From Cryomorphaceae bacterium (GTDB lineage: Bacteria; Bacteroidota; Bacteroidia; Flavobacteriales; Crocinitomicaceae), in the NCBI GenBank assembly GCA_021298235.1, contig JAJTDX010000042.1, positions 1 to 49,344 on the forward strand: a DNA stretch of 49,344 nucleotides. Reading direction: 5' to 3'. Positions 15,708 through 27,900 of the stretch are shown here, piece by piece. A program made the position numbers and the translations under genes. The notes under the pieces were generated by a model. It was not told the origin of the DNA and did not search any database. It saw only the letters and a program-made list of their open reading frames with translations. Numbering within the stretch: the stretch's first letter is position 1; each line of letters begins with the position of its first letter.

Positions 15708-16727
15708 TTAGACCCACACTTTTGCTCCTTCAGAACAATTTTTACAAATATCAATCGAATTTCTTCCGGTTAGGATATTTCGCCTGAAAGATTGATATGC
15801 ATTACTTCGCCAGATAGCAGCAAAATCTGTTTCTCCCAACTGTCCAAGCTGATGCGTGGCATCTTTGTCAAAACAACAGGGAACCACACGTCCGTCCCAT
15901 GTTATCACACTGGATGACCACATTCGCCAGCATTCATTTTTGGTGCTGTATTTAAGCTTGTATTTGCCGTTTTTTTGAAGTTTGTAGCGCGAATATTCCG
16001 TGTTCTTCGGCATTAACTCGTTCCCGTTTTCATAGGAGTAAAACTGTGCTGTTTTCATACGTACTTCATCGATGCCCAATTCCTTTCCCAAGGCAAGAAC
16101 GGCCGGAACTTCATGTTCATTTTGACGAACAACCAGAAACTGGAAAATGAGATGAGGCGTTTTGGATGAGGATGCTTTTTTTGCCGCAATAAGGTGTTTA
16201 GAAGCTTCAAGAACTTTATTTAAAGATCCATGGATTCGGTAATTTTCATACGTTTCTTGCGACAGACCATCAATGGAAATTATGAGTCGATCTAATCCTG
16301 ATTCAATGATTTCTTTGGCTTTTTGTTGGTCAATGAAGTGAGCATTTGTTGACGTTGCTGTGTAAACGCCAATTTTCTTTGCCTCTTTTATAAGTTCTAA
16401 AAACTGAGGATGAAGAAAGGGCTCGCCTTGAAAATAATAATTGATGTAAAAAACATGTCGCTTGACGTGTTGAAGAATCTCAGAATGTAGGTTGAGATCA
16501 AGCTTGCCGGTCGGACGTGTGAATTGTTTCAATCCACTTGGGCATTCCGGACATCCCAGGTTACACGCTGTCGTTGGCTCAATAGAAAGTGAAAAAGGCT
16601 CGCCCCAAAGAATGGGTCGCTTGCTTATTTTGGACAAGTAAAAAGAAGACCACAGCAAAATGAGGTTGATCAATCTTCCGCGTCCAATGGTGCGTGCAAT
16701 TTGCCAAAGGTCTCTCCATTTTGACAT
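15708..16727 (-). CDS. Radical SAM enzyme with SPASM-type C-terminal domain
   Basis: 339 residues. SIEPTTACNLGCPEC gives the radical SAM cluster cysteines (about 55, 59, 62). FYINYYFQGEPFLHP holds the usual GGEP-like SAM-binding motif as QGEPF. The C-terminal part has further cysteines in NECWRMW, VVPCCFDKD and DICKNCSEG, as expected for a SPASM or twitch auxiliary-cluster domain. Such enzymes modify peptides or small molecules; the substrate is unknown and there is no recognisable precursor peptide next to it. It is first gene of an operon with the nuclease and is divergent from the DUF5686-type gene, with 65 bases between the starts. Confidence 0.88.
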   Translation of the reverse strand: MSKWRDLWQIARTIGRGRLINLILLWSSFYLSKISKRPILWGEPFSLSIEPTTACNLGCPECPSGLKQFTRPTGKLDLNLHSEILQHVKRHVFYINYYFQGEPFLHPQFLELIKEAKKIGVYTATSTNAHFIDQQKAKEIIESGLDRLIISIDGLSQETYENYRIHGSLNKVLEASKHLIAAKKASSSKTPHLIFQFLVVRQNEHEVPAVLALGKELGIDEVRMKTAQFYSYENGNELMPKNTEYSRYKLQKNGKYKLKYSTKNECWRMWSSSVITWDGRVVPCCFDKDATHQLGQLGETDFAAIWRSNAYQSFRRNILTGRNSIDICKNCSEGAKVWV

Positions 16728-16792
16728 GTGTCAAAATTAAGCTATTTTCAATCAGTTGAAGTTTTAATCGCTCAGCATCGTATTTTCGCACA

Positions 16793-19178
16793 ATGAAAAA
16801 CGTCCTTTTTCCTATACTTTTGATGGTATTACCGATGTATTCGTTTAGCCAAAAAACGTATGTTGTTCGTGACCAAAATGAGGAGGTTATCCCCTTTGTG
16901 AAAGTAATTCCAAATGTTGGTGAGCCCAAGCTTGCAGATATTGATGGAATCATTTCGCTTCGCGAAAACACGGAACATGTCTTATTGAAATCATCCGGAT
17001 TTAGAGACACAACCATCTATCTTGGTCAGCTTCAAAACAACAACTTGCACATGACGCCTTTAGTTGCTGAGATCATGGAAATCAAAGTTGTAGCCGGCGA
17101 TAATCCCGCCCATCGGATCATTAACAAAGCGATTGAAAACCGCAAAAAGAACAGTCCAACCGAAAATGATCCGTTCAGATACAACAGCTACAGCAAATTT
17201 ATTTTTACCGCAGATTCAGAAACGTTAGCCAATATCTCCGATACAACAAGGGATTCCACGCAAATAAAAATTCGCGAATTCTTTGGCAAGCAACATCTTT
17301 TCATGCTCGAAAGCGCTTCGACCAGAACGTTTATTCCACCTTCACGGGACAAGGAGGAGATCACCGCATACAAAGTCTCGGGATTTACAGATCCTGCATT
17401 TTCCACTTTTGCCAATGAAATTCAATCTTTCAGTTACTACGAAAACCAATTTCAGTTACTGGGTAAATCCTACATTAATCCGATTGCGCTTGGTGGCACG
17501 AAGAGGTATTTGTTCATTTTGGAAGACACGACCATAACCAACTCTGATACGACGTTCACCATTTTTTATCGTCCCCGAAAAGGTCGGAATTTTGAAGGAA
17601 TGACAGGTCATTTGTACGTTAATACAAATGGTTTTGCCATTGAGAAGGTTACGGCTTCTCCGTATGAAGATACTACGGGTATCAAACTGCAGATAATTCA
17701 GGAATACAAGTTTACGAATGGCAAAAAATGGTTCCCGGAAAAATTAAGTACTGAAATTAGGTTTCCCGCGAGCGTATCGGTGGAAGGAATGGAGATCGTT
17801 GGAAAAGGAAGTACCTACATCAAAGATGTTGATTTTGATCCCGAGGGACTTCGAAAGAGAGATTTCAACAATATTACCGTGACTACGAAGGACGATGCCG
17901 GCGAACAAAGCGACAATACCTGGGATACGCTAAGGGTATTCTCCATAACCGATAAAGAAAAGAATACCTACACATCCATTGACAGTATTTCTAAAGTCAA
18001 CCATCTTGAGAGACGTGTTATGGCATTAACTGCACTGACTGAAGGGAAGCTACCCTTGGGGTATGTGAATCTCGATCTGAACCGCATCCTGTATTATGAC
18101 CAGTACCAGGGGAGCAGGACTTGAAACATCCAAAAAGGCCATGAAATTTGCGACGATAGGTGGCTATTATGCCTGGTCAACCCGCGACAAGGAGTCGAAA
18201 TATGGCGGATATACAAGGATTTGGATTGCCAAGAAGTATGGTGTTAAGCTCGACCTCCGATACCAACAGGATGTTGCTGAACGTGGAGGATACAGCTTTC
18301 AAAAAGATGGATTTTCTTTAAATTCTACCTCGTACTACAGGCATTTGTTTATCCGAAATATGGACCGACAGAGACTTGCCGAGGCCGCATTTTCGTTTAA
18401 TGTGCGTTCCAATATGAAATTTTCATTTTTTGGAAATTTTCAGAGGATCTCCTTCACGGAAGGATATGAATACAATAAATCGGGCGATCTAACCCCCGCC
18501 ACCTTCATTTCAAGCTGTGACCTTGCAGAAACGGGAGCTGAATTTTCTTGGAACATCGCAGAAAAAGTGCTGCAGCTCGGCACTCAGCGTATTTCGAAAG
18601 GAACTAAATGGCCACGGATCGTAGTCAAAGTTTCCAAGGGATGGAAAGGGTTTTACAGTGCACAATTCAATTACAGCCGCCTGAATGCCGAGGTCCAGCA
18701 AGATATTCAGATCCGTGGTCTCGGTAAAATTTCCTGGATGTTATCCGGAGGCATTACGAACGGACGAGTTCCTTTGTTTTTGCTTCAAACTCCGCAGGCC
18801 ACAGGATTGAACTGGAATCTCTCCGTTGGAAATTCATTTGAAACAATGGCTCCGTCAAGTTTTTACAATCAACGTCAGGCAGCACTTTTTGTACGTATGA
18901 ATTTCAATGCATTCAAAACTAAAGCGAAATGGAACGAGCCGCAGCTCGGTTTGCACCATGCTATCGGTTACGGCACAAATAACGGAAGTATAAATCACGC
19001 CTTTGCCATCAACGGCATGGATAAAGGTTATACAGAGGCAGGAATATTCCTAAACGGTTTATTCGTGAACGGCTTTACCTCCTTTGGTCTCGGTGGATTT
19101 TACAGATATGGCGCTTACACGAATTCTAACTGGAAGAAAAATATTGTGCCCAAAATCTGCCTTTCTGTAAATTTTTAG
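16793..19178 (+). pseudogene. DUF5686/CarboxypepD-regulatory outer-membrane protein, frameshifted
   Basis: Two overlapping frames together make one protein of about 795 residues, the normal size for this family. The first (16793-18124, 443 residues) has a signal peptide, a carboxypeptidase-regulatory-like domain (QNEEVIPFVKVI) and the DUF5686 core (NPAHRIINKAIENRKKNSP, then YNSYSKF). It ends after YYDQYQG at a spurious stop. The second (from 18096 in another frame to 19178) resumes at GAGLETSKKAMKF and continues as the C-terminal beta-strand-rich part, ending with Phe (LSVNF) as outer-membrane barrels do. The shift lies at or next to the GGGG run at 18109-18112. Either one extra G or a loss of about 11 bases would explain it; the family usually has a few more residues after the EG motif. 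Decay or sequence error cannot be told apart here. Confidence 0.8.
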
Positions 19179-19247
19179 AACTTTTGAGTTTAAGCAATTG
19201 TTGATATCAAAATATCTCCAATTTCCGATATTTCTTTTGCTTCATAG

Positions 19248-19255
19248 TATATTTG
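19248..19255 (+). promoter_or_regulatory. -7 element upstream of gcvP
   Basis: TATATTTG fits TAnnTTTG and lies 24 bases ahead of the gcvP ATG at 19280, so the leader would be short. No TTG at the ideal spacing was found. There is no room for a glycine riboswitch between this element and the start codon. Confidence 0.5.
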
Positions 19256-19279
19256 TCACGTAAAATCAAACAACGAAAA

Positions 19280-21971
19280 ATGAGCACTTTTTCCTCAAGA
19301 CACATTGGCCCGAATGTAAACGAAAAGAAAGCAATGCTGGATAAAATCGGCGTTTCTTCTGTGACGGAATTGATCGATAAAACGATTCCTCCCCACATAC
19401 GTTTAGGTGGAGAACTTAACATCAGCGAAGGACTTTCTGAACAAGAATACCTTCAACATGTACTTGAGCTCGGAAAGAAGAACAAGGTTTACAAGTCCTT
19501 CATCGGAATGGGTTATAATGAAACCATTGTCCCCTCAGTGATTTTGAGAAATGTACTTGAGAATCCGGGATGGTATACTGCTTACACACCCTATCAGGCT
19601 GAAATTTCTCAAGGTCGTTTAGAGGCGTTGTTGAATTTCCAAACCATGGTGATGGAATTAACAGGAATGGAGATCGCTAATGCCTCATTGCTTGATGAAG
19701 GTACTGCCGCCGCTGAGGCGATGATTATGTTCTGGAATTCCCGTTCTAGAAGTGATGTTAAAGAAGGAAAAAATAAATTTTTCATTTCCCAAGATTGCTT
19801 CCCGCAAACCATTGATGTAGTTACAGGCCGTGCGAAAAACCTGGGCATCGATTTGACTGTTGGTGATCCCGCTACGTTTGCATTCGATGCTGCATTTTTT
19901 GGAGCGCTCACTCAATATCCGGACAATAAAGGGAGAGTGAGCGATATTTCCACCTTCATCCAGAAGGCTAAATCTAAAGGGGTTCAAGTAGCGATCGCTG
20001 CGGATATTTTATCTTTGGTTGTGTTGACATCTCCGGGTTCTTTGGGGGCGGATTGTGTTCTGGGTTCATCCCAGCGTTTCGGAGTACCGATGGGTTATGG
20101 AGGACCGCATGCTGCTTTTTTTGCCGTCCGAGACGAGTATAAACGAAACATCCCGGGAAGAATCATTGGTGTTTCTGTCGATGCAGATGGCAACACTGCG
20201 TTGAGAATGGCGCTTCAGACTCGTGAACAACATATCAAACGCGATAAAGCAACTTCCAACATTTGTACTGCACAGGCACTACTTGCTGTTATGGCCAGTA
20301 TGTATGCGGTATATCACGGTCCTGCGGGAATGAGAAACATTGCGCTGCATTGTCATGCGTTGGCAACTACGACTGCTAAAGGGCTTGTGGCACTAGGAAT
20401 AGAAATTGGCGATAACAACTTTTTTGATACCATTTGGGTTAAAGGGGTAGCAACTCAGGCTGTGAAAACGCTTGCAGAGCAATACCAAATGAACTTTAAT
20501 TACTTGAATGAAAATGAATTAACCATTAGTTTTGGAGAGCCACATACGCCAGAAGATGTACAGACAATTTTGAACATCTTTACTAAGTTATCGGAAAAAA
20601 CTGCAGCGGAAGTCTCTTTAACAAAGGAGACGATGCTTGCGAAGGAATGGCTGCGAACATCCGCAATTTGCCAACATGCATCCGTTTGCTCCGGTGGAAC
20701 AGGCCGAGGGATACCACGAAATGTTCCGTCAGCTTGAGAAAGACTTGTGTGAATGCACGGGCTTTGCCGCAATGTCTTTGCAGCCGAATTCTGGTGCTCA
20801 GGGAGAATATGCAGGATTGATGGTCATTAAGGCGTATCACGAAGCGAATGGCGATTTCCAGCGGACAAAAATGATTATTCCTTCTTCAGCTCATGGAACC
20901 AATCCAGCATCTGCTGTGATGGCAGGCATGGAGGTGGTGGTCACCGGTTGCGACGAAAACGGAAATATTGATATCGAAGAATTAAGAAAAGTAGCTGCTG
21001 AACTTGGCAATACGCTTTCCGGACTTATGGTAACGTATCCTTCAACACATGGGGTGTACGAAGAGGGAATCAAAGAGATTACCTCAATCATTCATGAACA
21101 GGGAGGCCAGGTGTATATGGATGGTGCCAACATGAATGCACAGGTAGGGTTGACCAATCCAGGAAATATTGGTGCAGATGTTTGTCATTTGAATTTACAT
21201 AAAACATTCGCTATCCCTCACGGGGGTGGTGGCCCTGGAATGGGTCCTATTGGTGTTGCTGCTCACCTTGCACCATTCATTCCGGGAAGTCCGGTTATGA
21301 AAGCAGGAGGAGACAAGGCTATTCATGCCATCTCCGCGGCACCGTATGGCAGTGCTTTGATCCTTTTGATCTCTTATGGATATATTAAGATGCTTGGCGC
21401 AAAAGGATTGCGTGAATCAACGGAAATAGCTATTCTTAATGCCAACTATATCGCCGCTGAATTGAAGGGACATTACCCTATCCTTTACACCGGAAAGAAT
21501 GGAACTGTTGCCCATGAATTGATCCTGGATTGTAGGGAAATTAAAAAGACCTCTGACGTTGAAGTGGCAGATATTGCCAAACGTTTGATAGATTATGGGT
21601 TCCACGCTCCAACAGTATCATTTCCTGTTGCCGGAACATTAATGATTGAGCCCACGGAATCAGAAGACAAAGAGGAATTGGATCGTTTTATCACAGCAAT
21701 GAAAACCATACGAAAGGAAATCGCTGAAATTGAAAATGGCCATGCAGATAAGGAAAATAACCTTTTAAAAAATGCCCCTCACACGGCAGATTGCATCATC
21801 AACAGGAATTGGAATTATCCTTATTCCCCGCAAGAAGCGGCTTACCCGGCAGATTACCTAAAGGAGTTCAAGTACTGGGTTTCTGTTCGCCGCGTGGACA
21901 ATGCATTTGGAGACCGAAATCTAGTTTGCTCTTGTCCCAATGTCGAGAGTTACAGGAATGTTACAGTTTAA
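19280..21971 (+). pseudogene. gcvP: Glycine dehydrogenase (P protein), internally deleted and frameshifted
   Basis: The P protein decarboxylates glycine using PLP in the glycine cleavage system. The start at ATG 19280 (MSTFSSRHIGPN) is the typical one. The N-terminal half (19280 to about 20625, 449 codons) is intact, with TPYQAEISQGRLEALLNFQTM and FGVPMGYGGPHAAFFAVRD. The C-terminal half resumes in another frame near 20652 with [21 protein letters not shown] and includes the PLP-lysine motif [14 protein letters not shown]; it ends normally at 21971. The linker between the halves, about 65 residues including the conserved segment PLGSCTMKLNA, is absent. The combined length is about 890 rather than about 950 residues. 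As written, the gene cannot make an active enzyme. The cupin gene overlaps its 3' end. Confidence 0.85.
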
Positions 21972-22413
21972 TTTTTTGCTGAAGGGGCCAATCCTTTTGA
22001 AACCCATACTTGTTTTATGTTTGGTGTTGATGGGCAACCAGGTACTGTCGCAAAGTTTTCTGGAGTTAGATACTTTAAAAGCTCCGGAAATAATGTCCAA
22101 CCTTTACTCCAAAAAGATTGCTGATGACAGTCTTCAAACATCCTATGTGATCTGGATAAAAAAGACTGTTCTCGAGCATTATCATGAGGCGCATACGGAA
22201 AATATATATGTGCTAGAGGGAAAGGCAGAAATGATGATCAATGGAGTTAAACAAAAGGTAAAAAAAGGCGATTATCTGAATATTCCAAAGGGCACAAGGC
22301 ATGCTGTAACTCGCGTCATTTCCAGGAAACCGTTAAAGGTAATCTCCATCCAATCACCGCAATTTGATGGAACGGACAGAATACTCGTACCATATCCTCA
22401 TTGTGATTTCTAA
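21958..22413 (+). CDS. Exported cupin-domain protein
   Basis: From ATG 21958 the product is 151 residues (another ATG at 21940 adds six); both starts lie inside the end of gcvP. A hydrophobic export signal ([19 protein letters not shown]) is followed by a single cupin. Motif 1 is [15 protein letters not shown], with metal ligands His74, His76 and Glu81. Motif 2 is [14 protein letters not shown], with His115. The fold binds a metal or a small ligand in the periplasm; the substrate is unknown. The next gene, a secreted BNR protein, begins 16 bases downstream on the same strand, so they are probably co-transcribed. Confidence 0.8.
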   Translation: MLQFNFLLKGPILLKPILVLCLVLMGNQVLSQSFLELDTLKAPEIMSNLYSKKIADDSLQTSYVIWIKKTVLEHYHEAHTENIYVLEGKAEMMINGVKQKVKKGDYLNIPKGTRHAVTRVISRKPLKVISIQSPQFDGTDRILVPYPHCDF

Positions 22414-22429
22414 TTAGTCAAGTCATTCT

Positions 22430-23878
22430 ATGATTCCTCGCTTATTTTTGATTGTTATTATTTCTCAAACTTGGAATTTAGATGCTCAACCTGCCATCTA
22501 TTGGGAACCTGAGATCATTGTTGCAAATGGATCAAGCTATGGCAACACTCGACCAAGAATTGCCCTGACGGCTGGTAATAATCCTGTAGTAATCTGGGGC
22601 AAAGGGTCCACAAGCGAATTGTTTACTGCAAGATGGAATGGGAGTGCTTTTGATATACCAGTTGGTATTCTGCCACTTAATGTTGAATCCTATTTAAGTT
22701 CCTGGACTGGTCCGGACATCGACGCGAAAGGGGACACAGTGGTGGTTGTTTTTAAGGCCATGCCATTGGAAGGGGGACATATACTTACCGTAAGGTCGAC
22801 AGATGGTGGCATCACATGGTCGGATACAATTCGGGCTGATAGTCATAACAATGGAGGAGTGGTTTGGCTTCCTTCTTTAGCTATGGACGAGAATGGGAAT
22901 CCTTCGGTTATCTACATGGCCCATGATCCGGTTTGGTCGCTGCCACGTTACGTAGTTTCCCATTCTTCGGATCAGGGAATGACTTTTCAGAACGAAATGA
23001 ACATTGCCAACACAATTCCCGAAGAGGCCTGTGACTGCTGTCCGGCGGAATATGTCATACAGGGAAATCAACATGCTCTTTTATTCCGAAACAATGAATC
23101 CAACATCAGAGATATCTTTGCGGTATATTCGGATGATGACGGAGTGAGTTATTCAAGCTTCGAAAATGTTGATCAGTTGAATTGGAACATAACTTCCTGT
23201 CCCTCTACAGGACCAGACGGAATTTTTAACAACGGAAATCTGCTTTCGGTGTATGCAAGCCGTGCCTCCGGAAGTTATCGGGTTTATGTGAGTGAAACTG
23301 CTACCAATCCAACGTTAAACTATAGTTCAAGTACAATGATGTCTCCGCCAACCAATGCCAATGGGGTTCAGAACTATCCGCGTATTGATGGTCAAAATGA
23401 CACCATCGTGATGGTCTGGCAAGAAAGTGAAACGTCCAACTATGAGATTTTTGCCTCCTTTACAACAACAGGTAATGTAAATGAACTGTTGAATTCAAAG
23501 AACATGGTAAATGTTTTAACCACTGGTGCTCAAACCAACCCGGATATCCTTTACGCCGACGGGCAGATCCATGTCTTATACCAAGATTCTCCAACAGGGA
23601 GTGTGGTCTATCGAAGGGGAACTATAAGTGCTCTTGGGCTCAATGAAGATGAATTGAGTGAAGGATCATTTTATCCCAATCCAACTCTTACTGGAACTTT
23701 TGTGTTGGATACTCCCAGTGCGACTTTTGAACTCTATGATTTGTATGGAAATTTAGTGCCCTATGACCGCCTGGATCTTTCTGACAAAACGATAATCCGT
23801 GTGGCTTCCAAAGGAATATTCTATTTACACTTGAAAAAAGAATCAGAAACTAAGGTTATGAAGGTCATCAGTTTATGA
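22430..23878 (+). CDS. Secreted sialidase-like BNR protein with T9SS type A tail
   Basis: 482 residues. The signal peptide is at the N-terminus (LFLIVIISQTWNLDAQ). The body is a six-bladed-propeller type repeat protein with Asp-box-like motifs, such as RSTDGGITWSDT, SSDQGMTFQNE and SDDDGVSYSSF, as in exo-sialidases. A four-Cys patch (EEACDCC) is near residue 200. The tail (GSFYPNPTLTGTFVLDT ... YDLYGNLVPYD ... GIFYLHLKKESETKVMKVISL) is a Por-type T9SS sorting domain. The sialidase catalytic set (RIP arginine, Tyr/Glu pair) is not obvious, so I would not call it an enzyme. Confidence 0.85.
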   Translation: MIPRLFLIVIISQTWNLDAQPAIYWEPEIIVANGSSYGNTRPRIALTAGNNPVVIWGKGSTSELFTARWNGSAFDIPVGILPLNVESYLSSWTGPDIDAKGDTVVVVFKAMPLEGGHILTVRSTDGGITWSDTIRADSHNNGGVVWLPSLAMDENGNPSVIYMAHDPVWSLPRYVVSHSSDQGMTFQNEMNIANTIPEEACDCCPAEYVIQGNQHALLFRNNESNIRDIFAVYSDDDGVSYSSFENVDQLNWNITSCPSTGPDGIFNNGNLLSVYASRASGSYRVYVSETATNPTLNYSSSTMMSPPTNANGVQNYPRIDGQNDTIVMVWQESETSNYEIFASFTTTGNVNELLNSKNMVNVLTTGAQTNPDILYADGQIHVLYQDSPTGSVVYRRGTISALGLNEDELSEGSFYPNPTLTGTFVLDTPSATFELYDLYGNLVPYDRLDLSDKTIIRVASKGIFYLHLKKESETKVMKVISL

Positions 23879-24124
23879 CGGATTTGAGATAGATTTTCTG
23901 TTTTTCTTCGGGCAATTTTTATGTTGATTTCTGTAAAATAGAAAATCTTGAGTACTTTTGCTGCTGTGAAAACGACCCATTCATTTTCTTTTTCCATGTG
24001 TTGCCCCATGCAGCTTTGCATGTGCTGGCCGGTAAATTCCATTTGCCGCTAAGCAAAAATAATGAGTAGCTGAACTCTGTAAAACAGCAAAACAATCCAT
24101 TTTTATTTCAATTTTCTTTTAACC

Positions 24125-24976
24125 GTGGAAACATTAACCTTATCTGTAGATGATGTTAAATCTAGTTCGGCTCTTGGTACCGATCTGCTAGAGCGTTTGA
24201 GTTACCTTGAAGAACGCGCTCATGAAATGGAGGAAAGTATTCGCTATGCGGGTAGTCTTCAGCGCTCCATCCTACCTAATGAGCGTATTTTTCAAACTGT
24301 TTTTAAAGATGCATTTATCCTTTTCCAACCAAAAGACATCGTAAGCGGCGATTTTTACTGGATCTTTCAGCACCAAGATGAGGTCTATTTCGCTGTAGGT
24401 GATTGTACAGGCCATGGTGTACCTGGAGCTTTGGTGAATATCGCTGGGAACACATTGCTCAGGCAAATCATCCGTTTGGAAGGAGTCTCTGATCCGGCTT
24501 TGATCATTCAAATGCTGGATAATGAGTTGGTCAGTCTGTTCAACGAACATTTAACGGAGGGAATGACCCGAGATGGAATGGACATCATCTTCTGTAAATT
24601 CAATCTCAAACAGATGAAGGGATCCTTCTGTGCAGCAGGCAGGCCATTGGTCTTGGTTAGAGATGGTCAACTCATTGAATTCAAAAAAGGCACTCACAGT
24701 ATCGGGTATACCGCAGATGGCCCGAAGGAGTTTGTGACAGAAGCATTCGATTTAAATGAAGGTGATCAGTTTTACTTGTTCTCCGATGGTTACACGGACC
24801 AGTTCGGGGGGGAGAACGTTAAGAAATTTAATCGGAACCGCTTCAGAAATCTTCTTACTTCCATAAGTGAAATGCCAATGGCCAAACAGAAGAAGGAATT
24901 GATTTTTTCATATCAAAACTGGAAAGGCCGCCAATCTCAAGTCGACGATATATGTGTGATTGGAATTAGTATTTAA
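24125..24976 (+). CDS. SpoIIE-type PP2C serine/threonine phosphatase
   Basis: 283 residues starting at GTG 24125. A helical N-terminus (LLERLSYLEERAHEMEESI) leads into the classical linker AGSLQRSILPNE. The PP2C/SpoIIE domain follows with PKDIVSGDFYW, the metal-binding VGDCTGHGVPGALV, YLFSDGYTDQFGG and VDDICVIGI, all with the expected Asp residues. Proteins with this layout usually dephosphorylate an anti-sigma-factor antagonist in a partner-switching pathway; in Bacteroidota the domain is often fused to sensors such as TPR or 7TM domains, but here it stands alone. About 245 bases before the start hold no feature I can support. It converges on the large BNR gene with 13 bases between stops. 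Confidence 0.92.
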   Translation: METLTLSVDDVKSSSALGTDLLERLSYLEERAHEMEESIRYAGSLQRSILPNERIFQTVFKDAFILFQPKDIVSGDFYWIFQHQDEVYFAVGDCTGHGVPGALVNIAGNTLLRQIIRLEGVSDPALIIQMLDNELVSLFNEHLTEGMTRDGMDIIFCKFNLKQMKGSFCAAGRPLVLVRDGQLIEFKKGTHSIGYTADGPKEFVTEAFDLNEGDQFYLFSDGYTDQFGGENVKKFNRNRFRNLLTSISEMPMAKQKKELIFSYQNWKGRQSQVDDICVIGISI

Positions 24977-24989
24977 ATGACTTGGTATG

Positions 24990-27900
24990 TCAATTCTTTC
25001 TCACAAACTCATCGAATGGTTTCAGTTCTATGAATTTAATTCCGGCCTTTTCGGTGGCTGTTTTATATTTCACTACTTGCTGTTCCTTGATTGATTTCAT
25101 GGTTGCTTTTCCATCATTCAATTTGGATTGAAGCATTTTCAGGGTTTCCAATTGAGATTGTGACGGAGCGCCATAATATGAACCTATAGTGCTATAAAGA
25201 TCTCCTATCTTTTCTCTCAATTGCTTTTCTCCAGCTCCAACATAATTGTCGCCCTTCGTAATCACCAGAATATCCTTCAATTTATTGAGATCCATATTGA
25301 GTTTAGTCGCTTGTTTTTTCAAAGAAGCATTTTCCTTCATCACTCTGTCGCTGTGTGCGATTAACTCATCGATCTCATACACCATGTAGGCTAATTCCTC
25401 TGTCATGGAGTATAAGGTCTTGGTCGTTTCCTGCTGCAACTTGCGCTCTTCCAAAGTAAAAACGGTTTTTTCAGGGTATTTCAGTTCGATCCAGGTTTCA
25501 AATTTTTCTGATCCCTTGGTGATGACTACCTTGTATTTACCGGCGGCAACGCGCGGTGAAAACATAGCGGCACCGTCGATGGTTTTTCCTGAGGCCACTT
25601 TCGGCGCCATAGACGTATACCCCCATTCAACGATATTGATTCCTTTCTGTTTACCCGGAGCGATATTGGTAATCCATGTATTCTGTTCGTCATAGATATC
25701 CAAGGTCATTTTTCCGAATGTGTGACGTTTAGACAGGTAATATATTATCTTGGCCGAACTGGAAGGATTCGCACCGACAAATTGAGTTTCACTACTGGAA
25801 CCTCCAAAGGTACTGGACTCATTCATTTCAATGGGTTTACTGGCAAAGAAATGAAGCGACTTGGTAAGCACTTCGGGCGTCAATTCACGAAGAGGACTAA
25901 TGTCATCGACGATAATAATTCCCCTTCCATGGGTGCCCAATACAAGATCGTTCGTCTTGGGATGTTGCTCAATGTAATGTACCGCTGCTGCAGGCACGCC
26001 GTTAGTGAATTTTGACCAGTTTTTGCCACCATCAATTGTAATATACAGTCCAAATTCTGTTCCCAGATAGAGTAGGTTAGGATTCTTCAGATCTTCCTGG
26101 ATATTACGGGCAAATCCATCTACATTGGCACTTACTATCGATGTCCAATTCACTCCAAAATCTGTGGTTTTCAGAACATAAACAGCCTTGTCGTTTCTTG
26201 TATGTCCATCGAATACTGCGTAGGCTGTACCCTTATCAAACGAACTAGCCTCTATGTGGTAACACCATGTTTTAGAGGGTACACCTTTGATGTTTGCCGT
26301 AAGGTTGGTCCACGTTTTACCCCCATCTTTTGTAAGTTGAATATTGCCATCATCCGTACCAATCCAGATCACATTTTGATCAATCGGCGATTCTGCAATC
26401 GTAAAAATCGTACAATGGTTCTCCGCCCCTGAATTATCTGCAGACAATCCCCCCGATTCTACCTGATTTTGTTTCATTGGGTCATTGGTGGTCAGATCAG
26501 GAGAGATCTTCGTCCAATTATTTCCCATATCATCTGATCGGTGGAGAAACTGACTTCCCATGTACAACCGGTCAGGGGCATGCTTACTAGTGGTTATGGC
26601 GGCATTCCAGTTGAAGCGTAGCTTGGGATAGCCTTGTACCGGAAACGGCTTTACCACCTTCGTTTGTTTCTTCTCTATATCATAACGCCAAACTGCCTCT
26701 GCACCCTGCATTTCCGAATACATTATCTTTGGATTTGTTGGATGTGGGTAGACTCTGAATCCATCTCCCATTCCGATCGATTCCCAGTCACGCGCTTCAA
26801 TTCCGCCCGGGCTCGCCGATGGGCCAAACCAAGAACCATTGTCCTGTAACCCGCCGTATATATTGTACGGGGATTGATTATCGACACTGACATGATAAAA
26901 CATGCAAATTGGAAGATTTTCCACAATCTCCATGGTGGTTCCTCCATTTAACGAACGATACAAACCTCCGTCTGTCGCCACAAGCATACGGTCTGAATCT
27001 TTCACATCAAACCAAATATCGTGGATGTCGGAGTGCATAAAACCAAGTCCCTTAAAGGTCTTTCCACCGTCATGGCTAATCGAACCGGATAATCCTGCTT
27101 TGACAACTGTCTGCGGATCGCGTGGGTCAACAACGATTCGGGAGAAATAGAATGGACGAACGGTCAATTCAAAATCACTATTCAAATGCTTCCAGGTTGC
27201 TCCTGCGTCATCTGAGCGATATAATCCTCTCTGCTCGGCTTTTTCGGCTTCCACAACCGCATAAAGAATCTTTGAATCAGAGGGTGCCACAGTTACAGCA
27301 ATACGGCCCAATTTACCTTGAGGAAAACCATTGTGGATCTTATTCCAGGTTTTCCCACCGTCCGTGCTTTTGTACAATGAACTGTTTAAACCACCGGAAT
27401 TAAAGGACCATGCGGTACGCCTAAACTCCCAAAAAGATGCGTAAAGAATATTTGGATCATTCGGATCCATAACTAGATCAGAACAACCGGTGCTCGCGTT
27501 GATGAATAAAATCTTGTTCCAGGTTTTCCCTCCATCGGTTGTCTTATAAACGCCACGATCTTCACTGTCACCCCAAAGAGCTCCCAAGGCTGCTACGTAA
27601 ACAGTGTTTTTGTCTTTTGGATGAACCTCCACTGATGCGATGCGTTCTGTTTTTTCAAGACCGAGGTGTACCCAATTCTTTCCTCCGTCAGATGTTCTGT
27701 AGATTCCATTTCCTACAGAAACGCTGTTTCTTGTCCAAACTTCTCCTGTTCCTACCCATACAGTATTGTCCGGATCAGAGGGGTCCACGGCTAAGGCACC
27801 AATCGATTGCGGCTGGTCATCAAAAACTGAATAGAATTGTACTCCTCCATCTTGAGATTTCCAAACTCCTCCACCTGCTGTACCAATGTATATTACACGA

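Noticed and set aside
19179..19279. Glycine riboswitch upstream of gcvP
   Set aside because: The predicted leader after the -7 element is only about 20 bases, too short for an aptamer.
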